A stretch of DNA of 19,345 bases from JAZKIX01 sp040384645 (GTDB lineage: Bacteria > Pseudomonadota > Gammaproteobacteria > Burkholderiales > Burkholderiaceae_D): NCBI GenBank assembly GCA_040384645.1, contig JAZKIX010000188.1, positions 1-19,345 of the forward strand. The letters are read 5' to 3'. Below, in pieces: positions 1 through 6,976 of the stretch. Position 1 is the first letter of the stretch, and every line of letters starts with the position of its first letter. The notes beneath the pieces were generated by a model. The model was not told the DNA's origin and made no database searches. It worked only from the letters and a program-made list of their open reading frames with translations. Both the position numbers and the translations under genes were made by a program.

Positions 1-303
1 CTCGCTGACGCCTCGTAGTGGCCACCAGGGCTGAATGTCGTCTGCCAGCGGCCCGCTATCGGGTTTGCGCGGAAAGGCTGGCGAGCCGATTTCGATCCAT
101 GTCGCGCCCTGATCCGTACTCTTGCGCAGCTTGACGCCAAAATGCCCCAGCCGCAGCGCGGCATACCAGTCGCCGTTGCGCGGGTCGCATAACACTTGGC
201 TGACCGGATCGCCCTTGAAATGGTGCGCCGTCACCGCCCATTGTGAACCGTCACCACGCACCACGAACAGGCCTTTTCGACTTGCAACAAGCAGGGTTTG
301 CAT
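1..303 (-). CDS. BNR/beta-propeller (exo-alpha-sialidase-like) protein, 3' end outside window
   Basis: Reading from an ATG at 303 towards position 1 gives 101 open codons with no stop, so only the N-terminal part is present. It begins MQTLLVASRKGLFVVRGDG and continues through DPRNGDWYAALRLGHFGVKLRKSTDQGATW. The S-T-D-Q-G-A-T-W segment (residues about 71-78) is a typical Asp-box (BNR) motif, SxDxGxTW. Proteins with this start are usually 350-400 residue beta-propellers annotated as sialidase-like or WD40/YVTN-like, mostly without proven enzyme activity. A good Shine-Dalgarno (GAAGGA) precedes the ATG. The gene lies 19 bp downstream of a MoaD/ThiS-like gene on the same strand, so the two probably form an operon. 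No signal peptide is visible, which suggests a cytoplasmic protein. Family assignment is fairly secure; function is unknown. Confidence 0.75.
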   Translation of the reverse strand, partial: MQTLLVASRKGLFVVRGDGSQWAVTAHHFKGDPVSQVLCDPRNGDWYAALRLGHFGVKLRKSTDQGATWIEIGSPAFPRKPDSGPLADDIQPWWPLRGVSE

Positions 304-322
304 CGCGTATTCCTTCAAAGAA

Positions 323-592
323 TTAGCCACCGGATAAAGCTTGAATTACCAGGACGCGATCGCCATCAGATACTTGCTGATCAAGGTGATTGCGATCCAA
401 CACCATGTTTTGATTGATAAAAACTGCGACATGCTTACGCACGCACCGCTGGTCGTCAAACACGTAATGCGCTAGCTCAGGGGCGGCGGCCAAGGCTGCT
501 TCCAATACTTCGCGCAAACTTCCATTGACAACAGTTTGCGGCGCGCAATCGATGTGACGCCGCAAGCTGGATGCAAATTCGACTGTGACCAT
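323..592 (-). CDS. MoaD/ThiS family small sulfur-carrier-like protein
   Basis: This 89-residue protein has the size and pattern of a beta-grasp (ubiquitin-like) sulfur carrier. It begins MVTVEFASSLRRH and ends VSDGDRVLVIQALSGG. The C-terminal Gly-Gly is the residue pair that E1-like enzymes adenylate and thiocarboxylate in MoaD and ThiS. The D-G-D-R-V-x-x-I block before the tail is also typical of the family. An AGAGG ribosome site lies 5 to 6 bases before the ATG. It is not next to molybdopterin or thiamine genes; its neighbour, 19 bp downstream, is a BNR beta-propeller gene. This argues for a private partner rather than cofactor synthesis, but that is inference. No E1-like or JAMM protease gene is in the window. 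Confidence 0.82.
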   Translation of the reverse strand: MVTVEFASSLRRHIDCAPQTVVNGSLREVLEAALAAAPELAHYVFDDQRCVRKHVAVFINQNMVLDRNHLDQQVSDGDRVLVIQALSGG

Positions 593-709
593 AAGCGCCT
601 CTGGTTTAGAGCTGTCAGTATCGTCAGGCTTGCTGGGTTTGGCAAGATGTCAAAGGCAGTCATTTCAGACAATTTTGATGCATTTTATTGCGCGATCAAG
701 CCAGTGAGA

Positions 710-742
710 GCCTGCTGTCGTGCTTGATAGCAGGCGGTTTTC
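710..742 (+). terminator. Weak terminator-like hairpin between divergent genes
   Basis: GCCTGCT (710-716) and AGCAGGC (729-735) are perfect 7-bp inverted arms around a 12-base loop, followed by GGTTTTC. No plus-strand gene lies upstream in the window, so a terminator role is uncertain. It abuts the -35 box of the next gene and could instead insulate the two divergent units. Confidence 0.35.
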
Positions 743-769
743 TTGACATGAATTAATTTCAATTATTAT
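743..769 (+). promoter_or_regulatory. Candidate sigma-70 promoter for the secreted protein gene at 800
   Basis: A perfect TTGACA -35 hexamer (743-748) is followed after 15 bases by TATTAT (764-769), which matches the -10 consensus at five of six positions. The spacer is slightly short. The predicted transcription start near 776 would exclude a GTG start at 770 and supports the ATG at 800. Confidence 0.5.
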
Positions 770-799
770 GTGCCCACCACTATTCGATCAGGAGCTTCC

Positions 800-1324
800 A
801 TGAAAATCGCCGCCTCAGTGCTTGCCGCAGCATCCTTCGCCATCCTCGCTAGCGCCACCGTCGTGTTGGCTCATGCTAAAACACCGCAACAATTGAGCGC
901 CAAAGTCGGCGGCCAATTATTTGAAAGCGATGACGACGGCATCCTTTACCTGATCCCGACCAAGGGCGTATTCAACCTGATCGCCAGCACCAAAGGCGCC
1001 TCCGCCTATCCGCCACCAACAGCCTTGAGCGACCGCCTGAGCATCATTTGCCGCAATTTCGACGGCAAGCCGATCAAATATCTGGCCAAAGATTTCGGCA
1101 ATCACGGCTGCGAAGCGCGCTTCATCAAGGGCGAGAGCAAGAAGCCATTCGGCGATCCGGTGGCCGAATTCGATGCGCGGGATGGTAAAAACATGATTGA
1201 AATCACTGCCGTCAACGGCAAGGTTATCGAGGGCAAGTTTTATTTTGAAATGAAAGACATAAAAACCAAAGCACCGCTCGGGATTAGCGAGGGCACGTTC
1301 AAGGCGGAGGATCGGCAGCGGTAA
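800..1324 (+). CDS. Small secreted protein of unknown family
   Basis: The 174-residue product begins with a clear Sec signal peptide, MKIAASVLAAASFAILASA, with likely cleavage after the A-H-A near residue 25. The ATG at 800 is chosen because AGGAG lies five bases upstream. An in-frame GTG at 770 would overlap the candidate -10 box and add residues before the signal peptide. The mature part is mixed alpha/beta in character and holds two cysteines (in IICRNF and HGCEARF) that could form a disulfide in the periplasm. I do not recognise the family. The gene lies 62 bp upstream of secreted gene A on the same strand, so the two may be co-transcribed, but nothing in the sequence ties their functions together. 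Confidence 0.8.
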   Translation: MKIAASVLAAASFAILASATVVLAHAKTPQQLSAKVGGQLFESDDDGILYLIPTKGVFNLIASTKGASAYPPPTALSDRLSIICRNFDGKPIKYLAKDFGNHGCEARFIKGESKKPFGDPVAEFDARDGKNMIEITAVNGKVIEGKFYFEMKDIKTKAPLGISEGTFKAEDRQR

Positions 1325-1386
1325 CGCAACGGTTGCCGTTTAAGCAAATAAATGCTTGAATAAGGCATTGCAATAGGGCAATGTAG

Positions 1387-2808
1387 ATGCGCCGCCTAAC
1401 CCTGCGAGAGCCTATGAGGCCATTTCTATTTTTTCTGCAACGCATCCTCGTTATTCTTCCGTTTTGTTTCTTGCACTGCCTGGTGCATGCTGCCACGCCG
1501 GAACTCCATAGCGTCAGCGGCGTACTCAGGGACGGCCAGACGCAGACGATTGCCGGCAGCGGCTTTAGCGACAAGACTAATCCCAAACCCTTGCTTTACT
1601 GGCATGCCGATGGCGGTCTCTTGCCGTCGCCGCTGGGACGGAAGACAGCCTGGGATGGCACATTTTCTGGCGAATTGGTAGAGCAGAATGTGGCGGGCGC
1701 GGTGTTTGCGCCGGGTTCGTCAAAATCGTTCCGGCACGATCATGGACGCTCCGAGGCAGCGATCTTGTCGAAGGTGAAGTTTCAATCCGACCGCCTGTAT
1801 GTCTGGCGCAAACGCTACGATGCGTTTGACCGCAGCAAGGATTATGCGATCCGCACCCGTTTTAACAATATGGTGCCATTGCAAAACGGTGCGACCTTGA
1901 AATTGGGCATGTTGATGTCGACCTCGACCAGCCCGGCGGCCAACCGGATATGGGGGCAGATAGTGCGGCTGGACGGCGTCAATATTGCAGCTGGCACCGG
2001 TACTGCTTTTTACTCCAATAAAGTCGGCAATGTGAATGACGCGGCCTTGATTAAAAGCACCAAAACCAACGATCCCTTGTACTTTTACGATAGTGCGGAC
2101 ACGGCAATGACAACGCCGCTATTCCAGGCTGGCCTGAACGAAGGGGTGGGGATTTTTCATACTTTCAACTATAAGGTGATGCGCTTGTGGGGCGAATATG
2201 GCAATCCCAATGGTGGCAATAACTCTTATATCGGATTGGGTTTCGATGCCGCATTCGTGAGCGAATACACCCAGCTCGGGACATTTTTGGGGCGCGATTG
2301 GGATCACCGCATCGAGGCGGCGCAGTATCGCTGGGTAATCGAGGAGATGGAATATAAGGACGGTACGGTCGATGTGGCCGACGGCAGTTTCCTGTTCTGG
2401 CAAAACCGGCTGCAGGCGTGGGCCAATAAGGGATTCCGCTTCAAGCGATCGATACTGACGAGCAATCTCAATCGGCTCGATATGCCGTACTCCGATTTGT
2501 TTCAGGCGCAAACCTCGAATGGTGCGCAAGACGGCTCGTATGAATATTTCGATACGCTGTATGTGGACGACAGCTTGCATCGGGCGGTCTTATGCAAGGA
2601 GCCGACCTGGTCGACCTGCAAAGACCCAGAAGTGCAGATCCCGGTGCAGTGGTCTGATACGTCGATCAAACTGACGCTGCGTCTGGGCGGCTTGCGTCAA
2701 ACCAGTACCTTGTATTTGTATGTGCTGAACAAGGATGGCGTGGCGAACGAAGTCGGGAAACGACTTTCCCGACCTGGGCCGTTTAGTCCACTGCTACTGT
2801 TGCTTTAA
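1387..2808 (+). CDS. Secreted IPT/TIG-like plus jelly-roll protein, gene A of three paralogs
   Basis: This 473-residue protein has an N-terminal signal sequence with a hydrophobic stretch at about residues 11-34 and likely cleavage after LVHA. An in-frame ATG at 1414 (residue 10) gives a more standard signal peptide and is an equally good start. After the signal come an IPT/TIG-like segment with the motif IAGSGF (about 55-60), a LLYWHADGG block, and a long beta-rich core. The C-terminal module carries LYVDDS (about 391-396), EPTW (405-408), QWSDTSI and LYLYVLNKDG (about 442-451). The same order of motifs occurs in genes B and C, so the three are paralogs. The core resembles concanavalin-like lectin or lyase folds, but no catalytic residues could be assigned. 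The extreme C-terminus (PFSPLLLLL) is unlike the other two. The likely location is periplasmic or extracellular. Confidence 0.82.
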   Translation: MRRLTLREPMRPFLFFLQRILVILPFCFLHCLVHAATPELHSVSGVLRDGQTQTIAGSGFSDKTNPKPLLYWHADGGLLPSPLGRKTAWDGTFSGELVEQNVAGAVFAPGSSKSFRHDHGRSEAAILSKVKFQSDRLYVWRKRYDAFDRSKDYAIRTRFNNMVPLQNGATLKLGMLMSTSTSPAANRIWGQIVRLDGVNIAAGTGTAFYSNKVGNVNDAALIKSTKTNDPLYFYDSADTAMTTPLFQAGLNEGVGIFHTFNYKVMRLWGEYGNPNGGNNSYIGLGFDAAFVSEYTQLGTFLGRDWDHRIEAAQYRWVIEEMEYKDGTVDVADGSFLFWQNRLQAWANKGFRFKRSILTSNLNRLDMPYSDLFQAQTSNGAQDGSYEYFDTLYVDDSLHRAVLCKEPTWSTCKDPEVQIPVQWSDTSIKLTLRLGGLRQTSTLYLYVLNKDGVANEVGKRLSRPGPFSPLLLLL

Positions 2809-2846
2809 AGCCAGGCACGGGCAGCCGGAGCGGCCCGTGCCTGGCT
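2809..2846. terminator. Perfect 14-bp palindrome between convergent genes
   Basis: AGCCAGGCACGGGC (2809-2822) and its exact complement GCCCGTGCCTGGCT (2833-2846) flank a 10-base loop directly after the stop codon of gene A and 13 bp from the stop of ppiB. On the minus strand the stem is followed by TTTAAAG, so it best fits the ppiB terminator. On the plus strand no T-run follows, so termination of gene A would rely on the stem alone. Confidence 0.7.
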
Positions 2847-2859
2847 CCGCAAGAGCGCT

Positions 2860-3384
2860 TTAGGCTTTGACAGGGTATTTCTTGTCTAGCACTGGATTCC
2901 ATTTCGCCAGCTTCTCTGCGGTCTGCTCCAGCAACGCGCTGGTATCGCCTTCGATCGTGACTTTCTGGATGATGTCGCCCATGGCGATGCTGTTGACCAC
3001 TTTCTGGTCGTCGGCGCCAACGACTGCGCCGAATACCGTGTGCTTGCCGTCCAGATGCGGTGTCGGGCCGTGCGTGATGAAGAACTGGCTGCCGTTGCTC
3101 GCCGGGCCCGAGTTGGCCATCGACAGGATACCGGCCTTGTTATGGCGCAAGTCCTTGTTGAACTCGTCTTCGAAGTCATAGCCTGGGCCGCCCATACCGC
3201 TACCTTGCGGGCATCCACCTTGGATCATGAAGTTGCTAATGACGCGGTGAAACTTCAGTCCGTTGTAAAAGCCGCGCTGGGCCAAGTTGACGAAATTGGC
3301 GACTGTGACCGGGGTTTGCTCCGGTGTCAGGTTGATGTTGATGGTGCCCTTGCTGGTTTCAAAAATAGCTTTTAAGGTCGTCAT
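2860..3384 (-). CDS. ppiB: Peptidyl-prolyl cis-trans isomerase, cyclophilin type
   Basis: The 174-residue product is a single-domain cyclophilin that catalyses cis-trans isomerisation of X-Pro bonds during folding. Family motifs appear in order: FHRVI with catalytic Arg47, the IQGG block (54-57), GSQFFI (98-103) and LDGKHTVFG (111-119). There is no signal peptide, so it is cytoplasmic, like E. coli PpiB. The start is the ATG at 3384, giving MTTLKAIFETSKG, the family's usual N-terminus; an upstream in-frame start at 3537 would add a tail unlike any cyclophilin. The C-terminal 25-30 residues, ending NPVLDKKYPVKA, extend slightly beyond E. coli PpiB (164 residues). The gene stands alone, with a repeat element upstream and a strong palindrome downstream. 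Confidence 0.95.
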   Translation of the reverse strand: MTTLKAIFETSKGTININLTPEQTPVTVANFVNLAQRGFYNGLKFHRVISNFMIQGGCPQGSGMGGPGYDFEDEFNKDLRHNKAGILSMANSGPASNGSQFFITHGPTPHLDGKHTVFGAVVGADDQKVVNSIAMGDIIQKVTIEGDTSALLEQTAEKLAKWNPVLDKKYPVKA

Positions 3385-3688
3385 TGCGTGCTTTCTGTTG
3401 AGTGAATGGTCGATTTGAGATGGGGAGGCAGGCGGGCTTTTGGGACAAGCTGTCTCGCGCCCGACATTATTCCCTATTTGTGGCGTTTGCAGTGTCGGAT
3501 CGAGCCGGTCAAACGGTCTGGTTTCGCTGGAGGACATTGAGCAGGCTGCTGAAATGGGTCTTGGAAGAGAATTTATACTCCACCCTGTATTTTTTACGTG
3601 TCAATAAAAATCTGCGGGAAACGGTGTTTTTTGCTACATACCCCCCATTTATCTAATAAAACGTGGCAGACATGCGCCTATTTTTCTC
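3385..3688. other. Intergenic region between tetR and ppiB
   Basis: This 304-bp stretch holds one 76-bp repeat copy (3570-3645, minus strand). The remaining sequence between 3385 and 3569 should contain the ppiB promoter, but I could not assign convincing -35 and -10 boxes. Open frames here are not protein-like. Confidence 0.6.
3570..3645 (-). repeat. 76-bp interspersed intergenic repeat, copy 1
   Basis: On the minus strand this copy starts with GGGGGTAT (3645-3638). After 27 bases comes TTTTTATTG (3610-3602), then ACACGTAAAAAATACA (3601-3586), and it ends GGGTGGAGTATAAATT (3585-3570). Block spacing is identical to copies 2-4. It lies 43 bp downstream of the tetR stop, in the same orientation as tetR. 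A TTGACA is formed at the end of the TTTTTATTG block, which could make this copy promoter-like, although the distance to the TATAAA (21 bases) is too long for a standard promoter. Confidence 0.85.
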
Positions 3689-4285
3689 CTATTTCTTGTC
3701 GTCGTGTGCTTCGGTGCCGGCCACAATCGTTTGCAGCCAAAGGCGGGCATGGGCGATCTGCCGCAGTACCACTGCAGGATCGCGATAGGCGTGGGCCAGC
3801 AAGGCGGCGCCTTGCGCCAAAGCCAGCAAATATTCGGCATGTGCTTGCGCCTCTTGCTCGGGTACCAGACGCCCGAATTGTTGGGTCAGCCAGACATGCA
3901 AGCCTTCGAGGATGCGCGCCGCGTAGGGTTGCAGATCGGGGTCATCCTTGCTCAACTCGCTGCACAACGTACCGACCGGACAGCCGACCCGTGCCAGTTC
4001 TGGCGCGCTGCGCTCGACGGCATTGAGAAACTGCGTCAGGCATTCAGGCGCGCTGGCGTCAGGCTGGAGGTCGGCGTTGATGCGGCCGAATAACTCTTCC
4101 TTGCGCGCTTCGGTAACCCATTCCAGCATTTCTGCCTTGGTCTTGAAGTAATAGGACAGATTGCCTTTGAGCAGGCCAGCCTCTTTGGCGATGTCGCCGA
4201 TCGAGGTTTTGGCGTAGCCGCGGTCGCCAAACAGGCGCAAGGCGGCGTCGCCGATACGCTGCCGGTTGTCATCATTTTTCGTCAT
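3689..4285 (-). CDS. TetR/AcrR family transcriptional regulator
   Basis: The 198-residue product has the standard TetR layout: an N-terminal DNA-binding domain followed by an all-helical ligand and dimerisation domain. Residues 8-50 contain IGDAALRLFGDRGYAKTS, then the helix-turn-helix ending GLLKGNLSYYFKTKAEML, with the family signature Y-Y-F-x-x-K. The start is the ATG at 4285, which overlaps the TGA of the upstream peroxiredoxin-like gene (ATGA arrangement), so the two are translationally coupled. Longer upstream frames overlap that gene and lack family similarity. The regulator probably represses its own operon through sites near 4849-4888; the ligand, perhaps a reactive electrophile or oxidant, is a guess from the neighbour. 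Confidence 0.92.
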   Translation of the reverse strand: MTKNDDNRQRIGDAALRLFGDRGYAKTSIGDIAKEAGLLKGNLSYYFKTKAEMLEWVTEARKEELFGRINADLQPDASAPECLTQFLNAVERSAPELARVGCPVGTLCSELSKDDPDLQPYAARILEGLHVWLTQQFGRLVPEQEAQAHAEYLLALAQGAALLAHAYRDPAVVLRQIAHARLWLQTIVAGTEAHDDKK

Positions 4286-4833
4286 GCAGCCGCTTTCAAA
4301 ACAGGGGATTGTAGCCATTGTTCGATCTCGCCCAAGGCGATGTGGTCGTCGATATGGCTGCCGTAGTGTGCCACGGCGATACGGCCATCGGCCTCGATCA
4401 GAAAATCGGCCGGTGTCCGAAAGGCTGGGCCTTCGATCCGTCCCGGCAAGAAGCCTTTGCCAAAAGCGCGCAGCGCGGTGCCGATTACCTTCAAAGACAA
4501 CATGCTGGCCCAATGCGTTTCGACCCCAAAGCGTCGGTACAAAGCCATCGTCGGATCGGCCACGATGGCAAAGGGTGCGTCTTGCCGGCCGACGTATTGG
4601 CTAATCGATTCAGGCGAGGATTGGAATACGGCAACCAACTCCAGCCCCGCCGCCGACAGGCGAGGATACGCCTGGATCAATACGTGCATCCGAAAATTAC
4701 AGACCGGACAAGAGGCGTAACGGTAAAACGACAGCATCACGCGGCGTCCGCGCAAGGCATGCAGATCGACTGGGCGGCCGAGAAAATCAGTGCTTGTGAG
4801 GCTGGGTATGGTATTGGCGGGGGACAGACGCAT
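4282..4833 (-). CDS. Peroxiredoxin-like (AhpC/TSA superfamily) protein
   Basis: The 183-residue product has a thioredoxin-fold redoxin domain. The key motif is FYRYASCPVCNFRMH at about residues 36-50, with Cys42 and Cys45 forming a CxxC pair where classical peroxiredoxins have a single peroxidatic cysteine in TxxC. This type is usually called peroxiredoxin-like; it probably reduces peroxides or acts as a thiol oxidoreductase in the cytoplasm. No signal peptide is seen. AAAGG lies six bases before the ATG at 4833. It is the first gene of a two-gene operon with the TetR regulator, overlapping it by four bases, which is typical of an inducible stress-response unit. Substrate is unknown. Confidence 0.85.
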   Translation of the reverse strand: MRLSPANTIPSLTSTDFLGRPVDLHALRGRRVMLSFYRYASCPVCNFRMHVLIQAYPRLSAAGLELVAVFQSSPESISQYVGRQDAPFAIVADPTMALYRRFGVETHWASMLSLKVIGTALRAFGKGFLPGRIEGPAFRTPADFLIEADGRIAVAHYGSHIDDHIALGEIEQWLQSPVLKAAA

Positions 4834-4848
4834 GATGACCTTTCAAAA

Positions 4849-4888
4849 TTGGACGAGTGCCCAAAATATATCATGACGACCGTCCAAA
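4849..4888. promoter_or_regulatory. Candidate paired TetR operator upstream of the peroxiredoxin-tetR operon
   Basis: Two imperfect palindromes lie 16 to 55 bp upstream of the start codon. The first is TTGGAC (4849-4854) with GCCCAA (4859-4864). The second is GACG-AC-CGTC (4875-4884), extended by CAA. The outer arms TTGGACG (4849-4855) and CGTCCAA (4881-4887) are exact complements. A TATATT box (minus strand) lies between them, so binding would cover the promoter. Assignment to the adjacent TetR protein is inference. Confidence 0.5.
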
Positions 4889-4918
4889 TTGTTTGCTTTT
4901 TTCCGTGAACCCTGCGCC

Positions 4919-6265
4919 CTACAAGACCCGGTACGCCAGCCGATCCAGCCGTGAGCGGCTGAGGCGATTGAGCAGTTTTCGGACATCTTGCGGGTAATCG
5001 GCCAATACTTCAAAGGCGCTGAAATGCTTGACCAGGCTGGTGTTGCGATAAATCGCAGCTAACTCTGCTTGCTGTTGCTGCGCCAGTGCTTGCTGCGGAT
5101 CGTGGATCAGCAGGGCGTTTTCCAGGTCGAGCCGGAAGGCGCGCGGGTTGAGATTGTTGCCGGTCACCATGCTGTATTGCTGATCGATCCAGACCCCTTT
5201 GAGGTGATAGGTATTGTCACCGTCGCGCCATAAATGCAGCTTTAGCTGGCCGCTAGCCAGCGTCGCCTGATGGCTTTTTGCGAAGCGGCGCAAATTGGTC
5301 TCATACAAATAGGGCAGGGCGCCGATGATCTTGAAGGGCTGATCGGGCGGAATGAAAAAATCGTTGGCGGTCTTGTCGCCGACGATGATGTCGATCTTGA
5401 CGCCGCGCTTGAGGGCACGGTTGATTTCACGCGTGACTGCCAGCGGGAAGTTGAAATAGGGCGTGCAAATGGTGATTTGCTCTTGGCTGGCGGCCAGCAA
5501 CTGGCAAATTACGCGATTCAATGGATTGTTGCGCCCGACCCCGACCAAGGGCGTAATACTCAGTTCATCCGGCTTGGCTTTAGTGGCGGGCAGGCTATAG
5601 CGCGCCCGCTTCAAATGGGCCCTGAAGCTGCGGATTTCGCGCCGGATACTGCGGGTCGGTGGCACCTCGGCCAGGTCGAGCCGATGCACCGCCCTGCTGG
5701 CTGCCAGGATATGGTGCCCGATAAATTGCGCCATGCAATCGGCCAGCGCCTTGTCGTTGATTAGCAGGTAGCGGTCGTGCCGGTATTTGTCGAACTGGTG
5801 CAAATACACATTGTTAAGACTGGCGCCGCTGTAGATGACGCAGTCGTCAATCACAAAACCCTTCAGGTGCAGCACGCCGAATAGTTCACGGGTTTGTACC
5901 GGCACGCCGAAGATCGGCACCGCGCTCATGTGCGCTTTGGCATCAGCCTGATACCAGGCGGCATTGCCGCCGGTTTTGGCGGCGCCGATCAAGCCGCGCT
6001 GGGCCCGGTGCCAATCGACCAGCACCGCAATCTCTAGCGTCGGCCGCGCCGCTTTGGCTGCATGCAGCGCTGCCAAAATTTCGGCGCCAGCTTCGTCGTC
6101 TTGCAAGTACAGGCTGCATAACAGGATGCGGCGCGCGGCCTGCGCGATTTGAGCCAGCAATTCTTGGCGGAATTGGGCCGCGCTGTGCAGGGTGCTGACT
6201 GTATTGGCGTCAACTGCAAAGGCCGGCAGTTGGATCAGCGTCGGGCGGATGGAAAATAGTGGCAT
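4919..6265 (-). CDS. pssA: CDP-diacylglycerol--serine O-phosphatidyltransferase, phospholipase-D type
   Basis: The enzyme makes phosphatidylserine from CDP-diacylglycerol and L-serine, the first committed step to phosphatidylethanolamine. The 448-residue length matches E. coli PssA (451). Both halves carry the phospholipase-D superfamily HxK motif: HLKGFVIDD with His133 and Lys135, followed by YSGASLNN; and YHLKGVWID with His354 and Lys356, followed by TGNNLNPRAFRLDLENAL. These two histidines form the catalytic centre in the family. There is no signal peptide or long membrane segment, in keeping with a ribosome- and membrane-associated peripheral enzyme. The gene is monocistronic here and faces the gene-poor region to its right. 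Confidence 0.93.
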   Translation of the reverse strand: MPLFSIRPTLIQLPAFAVDANTVSTLHSAAQFRQELLAQIAQAARRILLCSLYLQDDEAGAEILAALHAAKAARPTLEIAVLVDWHRAQRGLIGAAKTGGNAAWYQADAKAHMSAVPIFGVPVQTRELFGVLHLKGFVIDDCVIYSGASLNNVYLHQFDKYRHDRYLLINDKALADCMAQFIGHHILAASRAVHRLDLAEVPPTRSIRREIRSFRAHLKRARYSLPATKAKPDELSITPLVGVGRNNPLNRVICQLLAASQEQITICTPYFNFPLAVTREINRALKRGVKIDIIVGDKTANDFFIPPDQPFKIIGALPYLYETNLRRFAKSHQATLASGQLKLHLWRDGDNTYHLKGVWIDQQYSMVTGNNLNPRAFRLDLENALLIHDPQQALAQQQQAELAAIYRNTSLVKHFSAFEVLADYPQDVRKLLNRLSRSRLDRLAYRVL

Positions 6266-6303
6266 GGTAATCCGACTGTTGAGCTAAATGTAGGCAATAT
6301 ATA

Positions 6304-6379
6304 GGGGGTATAGGGCTAAATCATGCCTTATCCGCTGGTTTTTATTGGGCTTTTAAAAATACACAGGGGAGTAATTTTG
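6304..6379 (+). repeat. 76-bp interspersed intergenic repeat, copy 2
   Basis: This copy has GGGGGTAT (6304-6311), a 27-base variable part ending CCGCTGG, TTTTTATTG (6339-6347), GGCTTTTAAAAATACA (6348-6363) and CAGGGGAGTAATTTTG (6364-6379). It begins 39 bp upstream of the divergent pssA start, and the next plus-strand gene begins almost 600 bp away. Confidence 0.85.
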
Positions 6380-6764
6380 TCGCTCTAGGAGCATTTAGGC
6401 GCTTTAATGCATTGCCTCTGGTAACTGGGTTTACCCCTGTCGCGCTTAATCACGCACGCTTGGCCAAGCAGCTTTATACCATTGGATGCGCTGCGACTGG
6501 ACGCTGTCGCCGCCATTGATCCCCATCAAGGCGCCGTTGGTCGGTGCAAATCGATACCGCGCCAGCGCCCGCTCTTTCTCAAGTGTAATTATGCTGGCAT
6601 GATGACGCGAGCATTGATGAAAATGCAAAATTGCTGTATTAACGGCTACTCGGACTTTCTACCGCCAGTCCTACTGGAATAGACTCATAAGCCAGCCGAA
6701 TTGACTGATGAAGCCGAAATGGTGGTTTTCTCTTGTCATTGTGTGACAGTTGATTTTTAATAAC

Positions 6765-6905
6765 ATGCCTTTCAATGGACGTTGCACGAACTTCATTTTT
6801 CTCGCCTATCACAGCGGTTACCGTCAACCGATCAGTGCCGCCGGTTGGGAGATAGGCGATTATTGTGTGCCAAGCGAAGCACCGCTAGAATTTTTTAAGC
6901 AATAA
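6765..6905 (+). CDS. Possible 46-residue small ORF or gene remnant
   Basis: An ATG at 6765 opens 46 codons starting MPFNGRCTNFIFLAYHSGYR and ending EAPLEFFKQ. In the same frame, 57 bases upstream, another ATG gives MKPKWWFSLVIV before a TGA. The arrangement looks like a short gene interrupted by one stop codon, or chance. There is no clear ribosome site at 6765, and third codon positions are not GC-biased. I do not recognise the sequence. Confidence 0.2.
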   Translation: MPFNGRCTNFIFLAYHSGYRQPISAAGWEIGDYCVPSEAPLEFFKQ

Positions 6906-6976
6906 TCTGTTCCGAATATTTATTTCTATTCCCCTAGTCCCACTAACCGATGCCACTCTGAACTGAAGGAATTTCG

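Larger units (their letters stand above)
6266..6976. other. 711-bp gene-poor region between pssA and gene B
   Basis: This stretch holds repeat copy 2 (6304-6379) near the pssA end and a possible 46-codon frame near the gene B end (6765-6905). Between 6380 and 6760 I see no convincing gene, RNA or repeat. An AAGGAA ribosome site for gene B lies at the right border. The size and lack of coding suggest decayed DNA or a long regulatory region. Confidence 0.6.

Noticed and set aside
3570..3610. Repeat copies as sigma-70 promoters (TTGACA-like and TATAAA-like boxes)
   Set aside because: The distance between boxes is 21 bases in all copies, too long for a normal promoter, and most copies do not face a gene start.
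3402..3656. Plus-strand frame of 84 codons upstream of ppiB
   Set aside because: It overlaps repeat copy 1, lacks a ribosome site and has no protein-like pattern.
6446..6682. Short frames on both strands in the pssA to gene B gap
   Set aside because: They overlap each other, lack ribosome sites and show no protein-like composition.
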